Assembly (NCBI RefSeq): GCF_019008365.1
Contig: NZ_JAHHUL010000021.1
Location: forward strand, 1 to 64,000
Reading direction: 5' to 3'
DNA length: 64,000 bases
Origin: Phosphitispora fastidiosa
Lineage (GTDB): Bacteria > Bacillota > Thermincolia > Thermincolales > UBA2595
Of the stretch, positions 17,392 through 26,500 are shown one piece after another. Position numbers and translations under genes: made by a program. How positions within the stretch are numbered: position 1 is the stretch's first letter; the number at the start of each line of letters is the position of its first letter. The notes under the pieces were generated by a model, which saw only the letters and a program-made list of their open reading frames with translations, made no database searches and was not told the origin of the DNA.

Positions 17392-19821
17392 TCATTCAAC
17401 GCTTAGCTGTCTGGCTCCCCAAATGTCCTTCGCATACTCCAGAATAGTCCGGTCACTGGAGAATGTACCTGCATAGGCAATATTGTTTATACTCATCTCC
17501 AACCATTTCGCTTTATCCCGGAAGGCCCTGTCCAGGTTTAGCTGGGCTGCGGTATAGGCCGCGAAATCCCCAAGTACAAAAAACTCGTCATTGTGCACCA
17601 TCAATGAGTTATAGATGTTTCTAAACTCGTCAGCCGGGACAGGAAAGAAACCATTGACAAGGCTGTCAAGAGTTAGTCTTAATCGACTGTCATTTTCATA
17701 CAAGTCACGTGAACTGTAACCGCCGCTGCGATAATAGTCCATAACCTCTTCAGCAGTAAGCCCAAAGGTAAAAATGTTTTCAGGACCGACTTTTTCATAA
17801 ATCTCTATGTTGGCGCCATCCATGGTGCCTATAGTAATTGCCCCGTTGAGCATAAATTTCATGTTTCCGGTACCGCTGGCTTCTTTTCCGGCAGTTGAAA
17901 TCTGTTCACTGACATCTGCCGCCGGAAATATCATTTCTGCCAGGGAAACCCGGTAGTTCTCCAGGAAAACAACCTTGATTCTGTCCCCGACACGCCTGTC
18001 ATTGTTGATGATATGTGCCAGGGTGTTGATCAGCTTGATGGTAGTCTTAGCCTGATAGTAACTTGGCGCGGCTTTTGCTCCGAAAATAAAGGTCCTTGGC
18101 GCCATATCCAGATTCGGGTTTTCCAAAAGCCTGTTATAAAGGTCCATTATATGAAGCACATTCAGTATCTGCCTCTTATATGCATGCAGTCTTTTAACCT
18201 GGACATCAAATATCGAATCCAGGTCAACATCAAATGAATATTTATCTCTTATCATTCCTGCCAGAACTGCTTTGTTCCGCTTCTTAACACCTGCAGCTTG
18301 CTCCCTAAAGGACGGGTCTGCAGAATATTTTAAAAGCCCGGTAAGTTCAGCGGGTTCACGAATCCAACCAGGTCCAATAGCCTCAGTTATCAAACCGGCC
18401 AGTTCCGGGTTAGCTTTCATCAGCCACCTCCGGTGGGTAACCCCGTTTGTCTTGTTATTGAACTTATGGGGGTAAACAATATAAAAATTCTTCATTTCCT
18501 GACGCTTGAGAATGTCGGTATGTATCCGGGCCACACCGTTAATACTACAGCTTCCGGCAACTGCCAGGTGAGCCATTTTGATGTGATTATCGGCAATTAT
18601 TGCCATGGATGATATCATGTCCCAATCTCCCGGATATCTGTCCCACAGCTCACGGCAGAATCTTTCATTGATTTCATGAATAATCATATATATCCTTGGC
18701 AGCAGGTTCCTGAAAAGGTCTTTTGGCCATTTCTCCATGGCTTCAGCAAGAATGGTGTGGTTGGTATATGATATGGTGCCAGTGGTAATCTCCCAGGCCT
18801 CGTCCCAGCCGATGCCCTCCTCATCAATCAATATCCTCATCAGTTCGGGAATTGCCAGCACCGGGTGCGTATCATTTACATGAATGGCAACCTTTTCCGG
18901 CAGCTGCTTTAATGAACCGTTCTTTTTTCGAAACGTGCGGACAATACTCTGGATTCCTGCAGAAACAAAGAAATACTGCTGCTTCAGCCGAAGCTCCCTG
19001 CCCTTATAATGATTGTCATCAGGATAAAGAATCTGTGAAATAGCTTCAACGGAGTACTTGTACTCCACAGCCTGGAGATAATCCCCATGGCTGAAAGAGG
19101 AAAAATCAAAATCTGTTTGCACAGCCTCTGCGCTCCACAGCCGCAATGTGTTCACAGTATTGTTGCCATAACCTATCACCGGAGTGTCATAAGGCACAGC
19201 CAAAACCGCCTGATAGTTTTCATGGACAAACACAGTCCTTTCACTGCTGCTTTCTTCCCTGACAGCGCCATAAAACCTCACTTCAACAGCCTTATCAGGC
19301 TTGCGCAGTTCCCAGACATTACCGTCCCTCAGCCAGTTGTCAGGAAGCTCCACCTGGTATCCATCGACAATCCTTTGCTCAAAAAATCCGTACCTGTATC
19401 TGATACCACAACCATGACCAGGTATACCCAGTGAAGCCATGGAATCAAGGAAACAGGCAGCCAGCCTGCCCAAACCGCCATTCCCCAGCCCGGCATCTGC
19501 TTCGGCATCTTCCAGTTCATTCAGGTCTATCCCCAGGTCATCCAGGGCTTCCCTGCAGACAGGAGTCAAACCGAGATTGAGGAGATTACTCCCCAGCAGG
19601 CGGCCCAACAGGAATTCCAGGGAAAAATAGTATACCTGCTTGGCATCCTCTTCCAGGTAACGGGCATTAGTTTTGACCCATTTTCTGCTTGTATAGTCCC
19701 TGATCATACCGCCCAGAGCCATGTATTTATCAAAGGCAGTTGCCTCATCCAGACATTTGCCGCACACAGCCTGCATTTTTTCCAGGAAAGCGTTTTTAAA
19801 CGTTTCTTTATCTCGAAACAT
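17392..19821 (-). CDS. glgP: Glycogen/starch alpha-glucan phosphorylase
   Basis: The 809 aa GT35 enzyme releases glucose-1-phosphate from glycogen or maltodextrins using pyridoxal phosphate. The PLP lysine motif EASGTGNMKF is present near residue 640, and the N-terminal signatures YFSLEFLLGR and LGNGGLGRLAACFLDS are intact. Length is normal. The start is ATG 19821, preceded by AGGAGG; an upstream ATG at 19902 would add 27 basic residues without a ribosome binding site. It is single on visible spacing and is transcribed away from the pduL-GNAT gene. It fits functionally with the debranching and trehalose genes ten kilobases away, but there is no synthase here. Confidence 0.95.
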   Translation of the reverse strand: MFRDKETFKNAFLEKMQAVCGKCLDEATAFDKYMALGGMIRDYTSRKWVKTNARYLEEDAKQVYYFSLEFLLGRLLGSNLLNLGLTPVCREALDDLGIDLNELEDAEADAGLGNGGLGRLAACFLDSMASLGIPGHGCGIRYRYGFFEQRIVDGYQVELPDNWLRDGNVWELRKPDKAVEVRFYGAVREESSSERTVFVHENYQAVLAVPYDTPVIGYGNNTVNTLRLWSAEAVQTDFDFSSFSHGDYLQAVEYKYSVEAISQILYPDDNHYKGRELRLKQQYFFVSAGIQSIVRTFRKKNGSLKQLPEKVAIHVNDTHPVLAIPELMRILIDEEGIGWDEAWEITTGTISYTNHTILAEAMEKWPKDLFRNLLPRIYMIIHEINERFCRELWDRYPGDWDMISSMAIIADNHIKMAHLAVAGSCSINGVARIHTDILKRQEMKNFYIVYPHKFNNKTNGVTHRRWLMKANPELAGLITEAIGPGWIREPAELTGLLKYSADPSFREQAAGVKKRNKAVLAGMIRDKYSFDVDLDSIFDVQVKRLHAYKRQILNVLHIMDLYNRLLENPNLDMAPRTFIFGAKAAPSYYQAKTTIKLINTLAHIINNDRRVGDRIKVVFLENYRVSLAEMIFPAADVSEQISTAGKEASGTGNMKFMLNGAITIGTMDGANIEIYEKVGPENIFTFGLTAEEVMDYYRSGGYSSRDLYENDSRLRLTLDSLVNGFFPVPADEFRNIYNSLMVHNDEFFVLGDFAAYTAAQLNLDRAFRDKAKWLEMSINNIAYAGTFSSDRTILEYAKDIWGARQLSVE

Positions 19822-19955
19822 AGTATTCCTCCTATTTCGGTACTTGTTCGATACTGCTCCTGGTTTATCCTGCTTTATTTTTTTGATTTTGCAAGCTATC
19901 ACAAGATAACAGCAGTTTTCCGCTGATATGCCTGCAGCCAGTATACCTAATCGGT

Positions 19956-19984
19956 TTGTATGCAGTAATGATTCTTGTTATAAT
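19956..19984 (+). promoter_or_regulatory. Candidate promoter of the pduL-GNAT gene
   Basis: TTGTAT and TATAAT are separated by 17 bases, 74 bases before the start codon. The -35 box matches the consensus in four of six positions. Confidence 0.5.
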
Positions 19985-20057
19985 TAATAGTGCATATCCG
20001 GGTGTAAATAAGATACAGTCATCTTGGCAGTTATATTAATAGAAGGAGAGACAGCAA

Positions 20058-21290
20058 ATGATAAACTTCAAAATCGATCCGGATAAAGTGGATTTTGTAA
20101 AATCCAACAAATGGCTGGTGCCTGTAGGTGTATCAAACAGGCATATTCACCTTTCCCAGGAAGATATAGAAATCTTATTTGGCAGAGGATATCAGCTCAC
20201 TGTTGCCAAAGAACTGGCTCAGAAGGGAAACTATGCAGCCAAAGAAACGGTAAATATTGTGGGGTCCAAAGGGGTTCTGGAACGCGTACGGATTGTCGGT
20301 CCTCCGCGAGAAGTCTCACAGGTTGAAATCAGTCGAACTGATGCGGTAAAATTAGGTATCGAAGCTCCTATCAGGGATTCGGGCGACCTGGATAACACAC
20401 CGGGCGCGATCCTTATTGGACCTGCCGGCCCTCTTGTCCTGGGTAAAGGTGTTATTATTCCCAGGGCTCATATCCATATGGCAAAACAAAAAGCCGAGTC
20501 TCTGGATCTGCACGACCGGGACAAAGTAAGTATACTGATTAAAGGCCCAAAAGTCGTGTGCTATCATAATGTCCTGGTCAGGGTTACAGATGCAGGTGAG
20601 ACAGAATTTCATATCGATACAGATGAGGCTAATGCCGCCTTTGTGGATACGGGCGACCTGGCAATGATCAAGCACAGAGAAATGGTTGTGAAAGACAACT
20701 ATGGCAACATCGTTGAAGTTGGGGTAGATAATATTAAATTTGTGGTTGGCAAAACCCCTCACGATTATGCCAGTATTGAAGGAATTCGCCTGCTTAGAAA
20801 TGTCTTTCATTATCCGGTAAGCACTCAGCAGTCAATTGTAAATAAAATGCTGAACCCTCACCTGATAGAGCCTGCCCGCTTTTATCTCCTCTCGGCTATG
20901 GAAGGTGACAAGGTAGTCGGCATCTCGTGTTTTTATTACCTTACGGATTCCAGGCTGGGATACCTGGAACACATAGGAATTACTCCAGAATACAGGAATC
21001 GTGGTATCGGCAGCTTCCTTTACCATAAAGTCACTTCATTCCTGGAAAAAGAACATCCTGAAATTGAAGGGCTCCTCCTGGAAGTTCGCCGGTCAAAGGA
21101 CGAAACTGACAACAGGAAGCAGTTTTTCTTGAACCTTGGGGCTATTCCTGTTGACACCTCCTTTTACCCATCCGGCAAATTTAAATTTGCCGAGGAGCTG
21201 CTGTTGATGTTTAAACCACTTGTGGTTGAAGCAAATTTAAATACAATTACCCTGGAACAGGCATTTCGCAACCTTGCCAAGGTACTTTAA
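20058..21290 (+). CDS. PduL-type phosphate acyltransferase fused to a GNAT acetyltransferase domain
   Basis: Residues about 15-225 are a PduL phosphotransacylase, which interconverts acyl-CoA and acyl-phosphate. Both zinc-binding histidine motifs are visible: NRHIHLS near 28 and RAHIHMA near 138, each followed by family-typical sequence. Residues about 230-400 read as a GNAT fold with the acetyl-CoA loop ITPEYRNRGIGSFLY. Stand-alone PduL is ~200-230 aa, so this is a two-domain protein. In acetogens and related Firmicutes PduL replaces Pta in making acetyl-phosphate. A GAAGGAGAG ribosome binding site precedes ATG. It stands alone on the plus strand. The GNAT substrate is unknown; coupling acetyl-CoA use to acetylation is inference. 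Confidence 0.88.
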   Translation: MINFKIDPDKVDFVKSNKWLVPVGVSNRHIHLSQEDIEILFGRGYQLTVAKELAQKGNYAAKETVNIVGSKGVLERVRIVGPPREVSQVEISRTDAVKLGIEAPIRDSGDLDNTPGAILIGPAGPLVLGKGVIIPRAHIHMAKQKAESLDLHDRDKVSILIKGPKVVCYHNVLVRVTDAGETEFHIDTDEANAAFVDTGDLAMIKHREMVVKDNYGNIVEVGVDNIKFVVGKTPHDYASIEGIRLLRNVFHYPVSTQQSIVNKMLNPHLIEPARFYLLSAMEGDKVVGISCFYYLTDSRLGYLEHIGITPEYRNRGIGSFLYHKVTSFLEKEHPEIEGLLLEVRRSKDETDNRKQFFLNLGAIPVDTSFYPSGKFKFAEELLLMFKPLVVEANLNTITLEQAFRNLAKVL

Positions 21291-21302
21291 TTTACAATCG
21301 GA

Positions 21303-21372
21303 ACAGGTATAGGGGTAGATGTCTTCCGCGGCGGATAACTTATCCGCTTCCCGGGAATACATCTACCCCTGT
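21303..21372. repeat. Structured hairpin element, copy A
   Basis: AGGGGTAGATGT pairs with ACATCTACCCCT over a ~40-base inner arm that itself folds (GCGGATAA with TTATCCGC, one base between). A second copy with the same outer arms and a similar inner TTCC / GGCGGA / TCCGCC / GGAAT plan occurs at 41278-41345. It follows the stop of the pduL-GNAT gene by 12 bases. It lacks an immediate T-run, so it may be more than a plain terminator. Confidence 0.75.
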
Positions 21373-21401
21373 TTTCCAGCAGTCTTTTTTCCAGCAGTCT
21401 T
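21372..21401 (+). repeat. Two tandem 15-bp repeats
   Basis: TTTTCCAGCAGTCTT occurs twice in a row directly after hairpin copy A. Confidence 0.7.
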
Positions 21402-21406
21402 ATTGT

Positions 21407-21586
21407 CTAACGCAAGCGCATTTCGACTTTGGATTGAACGTAAGCAGTTTTTCTATCTTTATAAAATACAATATCTCCTTCTTTAACACATTCAGGCAAT
21501 TCAGTACATGACACAACTTTAGCAATTCCGTCAAATTCCAAAATGGCAAATCCCCCAATTATTTCAGAAACCCTTGCCCGAATCAT
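21407..21586 (-). CDS. Small hypothetical protein, 59 aa (DUF3006-like)
   Basis: A short minus-strand frame starts at ATG 21586 after a strong AAAGGAGGAG site and ends with TAG. It begins MIRARVSEIIGGFAILEF and contains PECVKEGDIVFY, a pattern like the small DUF3006 proteins of Firmicutes (a short beta-barrel with one 'gdvv' turn). It has two cysteines. The function is unknown. It is upstream of no obvious partner; the next minus-strand gene is 200 bases away behind a terminator. Confidence 0.7.
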   Translation of the reverse strand: MIRARVSEIIGGFAILEFDGIAKVVSCTELPECVKEGDIVFYKDRKTAYVQSKVEMRLR

Positions 21587-21756
21587 GCCCAGTTCTCCTC
21601 CTTTAGTTTTTATGGATTCAAAAAATCCTGTAATTTAAACATGAAGTTTTGTATTTTTCGCACTGAAAACAGTATAGCATATGTAGTAACCAAAATGGTA
21701 AAAAAACGTACGTCAAATTCTTACACAATACGCCTGTTAATTGTCGATAAAAATAC

Positions 21757-21792
21757 AAAAAAAGGAATTCCAGTTAACTGAAATTCCTTTAA
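21757..21792. terminator. Bidirectional terminator
   Basis: AAAGGAATTCCAGTT and AACTGAAATTCCTTT are nearly complementary, with A-rich sequence on the left, so it serves the 92 aa gene on the minus strand. Confidence 0.65.
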
Positions 21793-21794
21793 TA

Positions 21795-22070
21795 TTAACT
21801 AACTTCCTGTTTTTCCTGATTCTCCGGCTCCATTTCCAATTCTCTCATCCTTCTGTTCATCAACCTGTCAAATTCCTTATGAACATTTCTTCTGGTAATT
21901 TCAGTTTCCACAAGCTTGCGCACCCTTTCGGCCCTATCCTTGACAGAAGCAGCACCGCACTGGTATTGCTGACCCTGCCAAATGTACTCGTCAACCAGAC
22001 GTTCGAGTATCATTTTGGGAATTTGCCTTCTGGCATCACTGGTTATTGTAAAATGAAAAAATCTCTGCAT
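21795..22070 (-). CDS. Small charged hypothetical protein, 91 aa
   Basis: The start is ATG 22070 with GGGAGGG eleven bases before it (a TTG at 22073 is adjacent). The product has a hydrophobic N-terminal segment MQRFFHFTITSDARRQIP and a highly charged helical C-terminal half rich in Arg and Glu. There is a single cysteine and no membrane segment. I do not recognise the family. A terminator follows directly. Confidence 0.6.
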   Translation of the reverse strand: MQRFFHFTITSDARRQIPKMILERLVDEYIWQGQQYQCGAASVKDRAERVRKLVETEITRRNVHKEFDRLMNRRMRELEMEPENQEKQEVS

Positions 22071-22242
22071 CAAAAGCCTATCCCTCCCGGTGTTAATTGT
22101 AGATTTGTTTAATAAATATTACTATTCTTAAATATTGTATCTCAATTTGTAATATATTTCAATAGATTGGAGAAAAAATTACTAACATTTGTAGTTGGTC
22201 TCTTTCCGTAAATGTTGAGGGAGACAAGTTGTCTTCAAAACC

Positions 22243-22644
22243 TTAAACTTTGGGAGCTCGAATGGTAAGTTTTCCTCCCGTAAAATCAATCTCTGTTCTT
22301 TCAGAGTTGACTCTAACCGGAAGGGAACAGGCTCTGGTAAATTTGCTCCACTGATATCCCTTCTGTTGGCCATCTTCTTTTTGGAGCAGGTTTTCACCGC
22401 TTATCACCACACTGTCCTGTCTTACTACAACATCAATATTGTCTTTTACTGAATTGGGAATATCCCCGGTAATAATCAGATTGCTGCCCTCTTCCTTTAC
22501 CTGAAGGTTCATCCTGTTTCCTGCCAACTGAGACGAGTACAGCTCTTCAGAAAACGACTTCATAAAATGAGTGAACAATTTGTCTAATTCATCAAAAAAA
22601 CCGGTTATATCCTGGAATGGATCCCATTTTATCAGGTCAGCCAT
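22243..22644 (-). CDS. Small heat shock protein, Hsp20/alpha-crystallin family
   Basis: The 133 aa product has the expected plan: a variable N-terminal arm (LIKWDPFQDITGFFDELD), a beta-rich alpha-crystallin domain (about 45-130; LIITGDIPNSVKDNIDVVV, and FTGGKLTIRAPK at the end). The C-terminal I-x-I/V tail motif is absent after APKV, so the protein is short at that end. ATG 22644 follows AAAGGGGTG; the GTG at 22653 lies within that site. It binds unfolded proteins without ATP. An inverted repeat lies in its upstream region. Confidence 0.9.
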   Translation of the reverse strand: MADLIKWDPFQDITGFFDELDKLFTHFMKSFSEELYSSQLAGNRMNLQVKEEGSNLIITGDIPNSVKDNIDVVVRQDSVVISGENLLQKEDGQQKGYQWSKFTRACSLPVRVNSERTEIDFTGGKLTIRAPKV

Positions 22645-22665
22645 AGTGGTCACCCCTTTCCGTTA

Positions 22666-22692
22666 ACATATTATGCAATTAACATAATATGT
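22666..22692. promoter_or_regulatory. Inverted repeat upstream of hsp20
   Basis: ACATATTATG and CATAATATGT are perfect inverted copies separated by seven bases, 22 bases before the hsp20 start. This could be an operator. It is not a CIRCE element. Confidence 0.5.
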
Positions 22693-22756
22693 GTGCCACC
22701 TCAACTGAACCGGTAAGCACGAAAAGATGACCTTTACAAACCAAAAGCAGGCATTT

Positions 22757-23407
22757 CTATACATAATCAAGTAATTCCCGGAAGTCTTCCAGCCAGAAAT
22801 CCGGACCGAGGTCCAGCAGTTCTCCCCTGTTATGAAGGCTCCACTTAACTGCAGCGCTTAATACACCCGCTTTCTGAGCACATCTGATGTCATAGGGGCT
22901 GTCCCCAACCATGACCACACCGTCTCCCGAAGGTATGCCCAGTTTATGAAGAGCTTTCAATATCGGATCAGGTTCAGGCTTGTGTTTTTGGGTATCCTCA
23001 AAAGCTACCAGTGTATCAATGAAGCTGTCAAGCTTGAACAACTTCAGGCCCCTTAAAGCCAGGCTGTTCAACTTGGAGGTGACAACAGCCATCGGGATAT
23101 CATATCGTCTCAGCTTTTCAAGAGTATCGGAAACATGAGGAAATACTTTGACCATCTTATCATGTCTTTCAGCGCTGTACTCCCTATAAGTTATACACAT
23201 TGCCTCGGCCTGGCCCGGGTCAATGTCTGCCATAATGTTTACAAGGGGCACCCCGAAATACCTGTAAAGTCCAGACCGCTCCATTTCATGGCCCAGGTGC
23301 ACCCTTATAGTGTGCTGAAGTGATTCCAGCACGAGGTCATTAGTGTTTAGCAGAGTCCCGTCAAGGTCAAACAATATGCAGGCTGCCTTCAGTTTTTTGC
23401 TTTTCAT
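22757..23407 (-). CDS. HAD-family phosphatase, PpaX/Gph-like
   Basis: The 216 aa HAD subfamily IA hydrolase has motif I FDLDGTLLNTND (nucleophile Asp near residue 14), motif II VVTSK, motif III KHKPEPDP and motif IV VGDSPYDI. The LDGTLLNTND and FEDTQKHKPEP stretches resemble Bacillus PpaX, the pyrophosphatase that hydrolyses PPi released by HPr-Ser-P phosphorylase. Phosphoglycolate phosphatase is the main alternative. No hprK or lgt is next to it, so the PpaX call rests on sequence only. It precedes hsp20 on the same strand with a gap of 112 bases. Confidence 0.85.
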   Translation of the reverse strand: MKSKKLKAACILFDLDGTLLNTNDLVLESLQHTIRVHLGHEMERSGLYRYFGVPLVNIMADIDPGQAEAMCITYREYSAERHDKMVKVFPHVSDTLEKLRRYDIPMAVVTSKLNSLALRGLKLFKLDSFIDTLVAFEDTQKHKPEPDPILKALHKLGIPSGDGVVMVGDSPYDIRCAQKAGVLSAAVKWSLHNRGELLDLGPDFWLEDFRELLDYV

Positions 23408-23547
23408 CGGTCCCGACTCCTCCGTAAAAACCTCTTTTCTCTTATCCCGTACTGATTCCGTTATAATAATTATTAGTATAGCACCTTTACGATCCAGTGT
23501 ACAACACTAAATCTCCGGGATAACCGTCTTAAGCATGCCTATATGGA

Positions 23548-23576
23548 ATAGGCCGCCGAATTTGTCAGCGGCCTTG
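23548..23576 (-). terminator. Hairpin after the subtilase gene
   Basis: AGGCCGCTGA and TCGGCGGCCT pair on the minus strand 14 bases after the stop. No clear T-run follows, so termination is probable rather than certain. Confidence 0.5.
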
Positions 23577-23589
23577 AAGGCAGGTATCT

Positions 23590-26500
23590 CTAAATCTTAA
23601 TGGCAACAAAAACCGGTTTAGATGCATTTCCTGAATTATCGATAACGACAATCTTTACCTTGTAGCTGCCGGCGGGAGCATCCCCACCCTGGGCATCCTT
23701 CCCGTTCCATATGGCCGATACTTTTCCTTTTTGGACTTTAACATCGTCTTTCACCATAGCTATAAACCGGTCACTGCTGTCAATTACTTTAATGAATACC
23801 CGCACATCTTCCGAAACCCTGAAGGAGATCTCCCTGCCGCCGGTCTTCACTTCACTGACTACCGGCGCGACCCTTTCCAGGTATCGTGCAGTCAGGGCAT
23901 AGGGCTGAACTGATGAATTGCCCAGATAGTCATAAGCCTTTATGAAGTAATATCCCTTTTGGAAAATATTAAAGGTGGCCACTTCCTCAATCCCGGTCAT
24001 GGATTGGTCAACCCTGCCCAACAGTCTGCCGTCAGGGCCATAGGCCTCAAATACGCCATCGATATCCCCGGGAACATCAAGTGTCACTCCCAATACACCC
24101 GCATCAGGAATATAGACCTTATACCAGTCAATATCTTCTGTCCCCATAAAGGTTGGTTTTACTGCAACCCCACCGGTAAGCGCTGCGGCCTTGTCCCGGG
24201 TATCGTTGTTTTCCCAGGCATCAGGGGAAGCAGTAAATGGTTTAATAACAAATGAATACCTTTCCTCCGATCTGCCCTCAACAGACAAAATAGCAATATA
24301 GTACCTACCCGGCTTGGCAGGAGTAAACACCCCTGAATCAGGCTGACCCGCTGTCCCGCTATCTATTTCTGTCACCGGCATCAGTTCGGGTTCCGGCATC
24401 TCTCCGGTATCTGCTTCGTCTTCTTCAGCCGCAGCGGAATCACCGGGTTCAATTTCCTTCATTACAACCACAGCCGTATCCAACTCGTCCGGGGGTGTAA
24501 CATAGACAAGAAATGGCTGGGGTTTGACCACATCAAAAACATAAAAATCCAGGTCGTCATCAGGGAAAATTGTCCCCTCCCGGACGACCCCCTGAACAAC
24601 GGGGACTGCCATCAACGGCTCGTCATTCATTTCCTGATCCACAAAATTATACCGGCTGGATTCAACTTTAAATTGATAATTGTCCGCAGTCTGGTATCCC
24701 CAATTACTTACACTAATATAGTATTTGCCGGGCTTAACTTTGATGGCAAGAGAACCGCCCGCTTCAGAATCCCCTAAATATCCATAATCAGCGCTGCCAT
24801 TGGAATACCCCAGCGCTTCTTCTTCCGGATCGCTGAACACATAAAGGCTGCACCATCCACCCTTTGGCTCCTGAAAATCAACTGAAAGCAATCCTGTTTC
24901 CGGGACATCAAATTCATACCAGTCTTCATCCTGTTCGCTGTGAAAGTTACCTGTGATTTCTTCCCCAAGAGCCACCTGGGCTGCCTGTTTCCAGGTGTCA
25001 TTTCTTTCATAGCGATCCCTGGCAAAGCTGAACCCGGACACGGTTAGGCTGTAATTTGCATTCAGAGAAGCACCTCCGGTGTCATAGACCCTTAAGTAGT
25101 AAGTGCCGCTGCCTGATTCGGGAAGGATGATTACTCCTTCTTCACCCTCACCCTGACCGGCATTATTTATCAACTCATAATACCAGCTGCTGTAATAGTT
25201 CATATAGTCATCTTCATCATATTCACTGAAGTTATTCGAATTCTCCACTGCAACTGCCAGGTCAAGCCCATCAGGGACATCCACACTGATTTTATAAGCT
25301 TTACCGGTCAGTCTGACCTGGAACCAATCCTCATCCGCCTGGCCCCCAATGACCCCATTCACAGTTTTCCCCAATTCCAGCTTTTTTGCTTCCTCATACG
25401 TATTATTGGGTTCATTTGCATCTCTGATAAGGCCGGCATCAGCTAGAATTCTCGCTGTAACGGTATAATTCTCTTCAGACCAGCGGAAATGGTTGCCAAA
25501 CACCTTAATATAGTAGTCGCCTTCCTCAAGGTCTGTAACCAGGCCGTAAACTGTCTCAGCTACCTTCAACGATGTTCCGTAAACCGCAAAAATATCAGTT
25601 TCCCATTCGGCGGAAGCTCCCTCAGCAATCGTATTGAAGGCAGATATTGCCTCTCCCGAAGAGTCGCAGACCTCAACACCGGGACTTACCTTGCCTGCCG
25701 GCAGAACCTCTACCTGCAAGTGGTTTCCTGCCGGAATAGTTATCTTAAACCAGTCCACATCGCCTCCGGTACCAATCTTTTCCAATACCGGCCGATCATT
25801 TTCCAGAATTACTGCATTTTCCATACTGTTGTTCGAATCCCCGCCAGTCTTAAATGTAGCTGCCAAAGCCCTGCCAATATCAATTCTCCCATGACCGAAC
25901 TCAGGATCCCATCCGGGCTCCCCAAGATCAGCAGCGGTAACCTCAATAATCTGCCTGACATCTTCCGCTGTCAATCCCGGGTCCTTTGCCAGCAGCAGAG
26001 CCGCCAAGCCAGCAACCATCGGGGATGCCATCGATGTACCGCTCATTTCCGTATATGTGGAACCCTTATACGGGTCCCACACACTGCTGTATATGTCCTC
26101 ACCCGGTGCGCACACATCAATCAGGGGTCCATAACTGGAAAATTCAGCAAGACTGCCTTCCCTGTCTGTGGCGGAGACAGAAATTACCTTGGATATTGCC
26201 GCCGGGTAGCTGATATCCTCTGAAGCCCAATTTCCGGCTGCGGCAACCATGACAACCCCTTTTCCGTAAGCATATTCAATAGCCTCATTCAAAACCTCAG
26301 AATGAAACCAGCTTCCAAAACTCATATTGATAACCCGGGCTCCATGATCGGCGGCCCATATGATCCCATCACTGATTGAAGTATCTGTGCCATCCCACCC
26401 GTCAAAAACCTTAACCGGCATAATCTTGACACCGGGTACTCCGGCCACGCCGGCCACACCTACACCATTATTAACAGCGGCCCCGGCAATCCCAGCCACA

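Noticed and set aside
22182-22397. 71 aa minus-strand ORF overlapping hsp20
   Set aside because: Out-of-frame shadow of the Hsp20 coding sequence.
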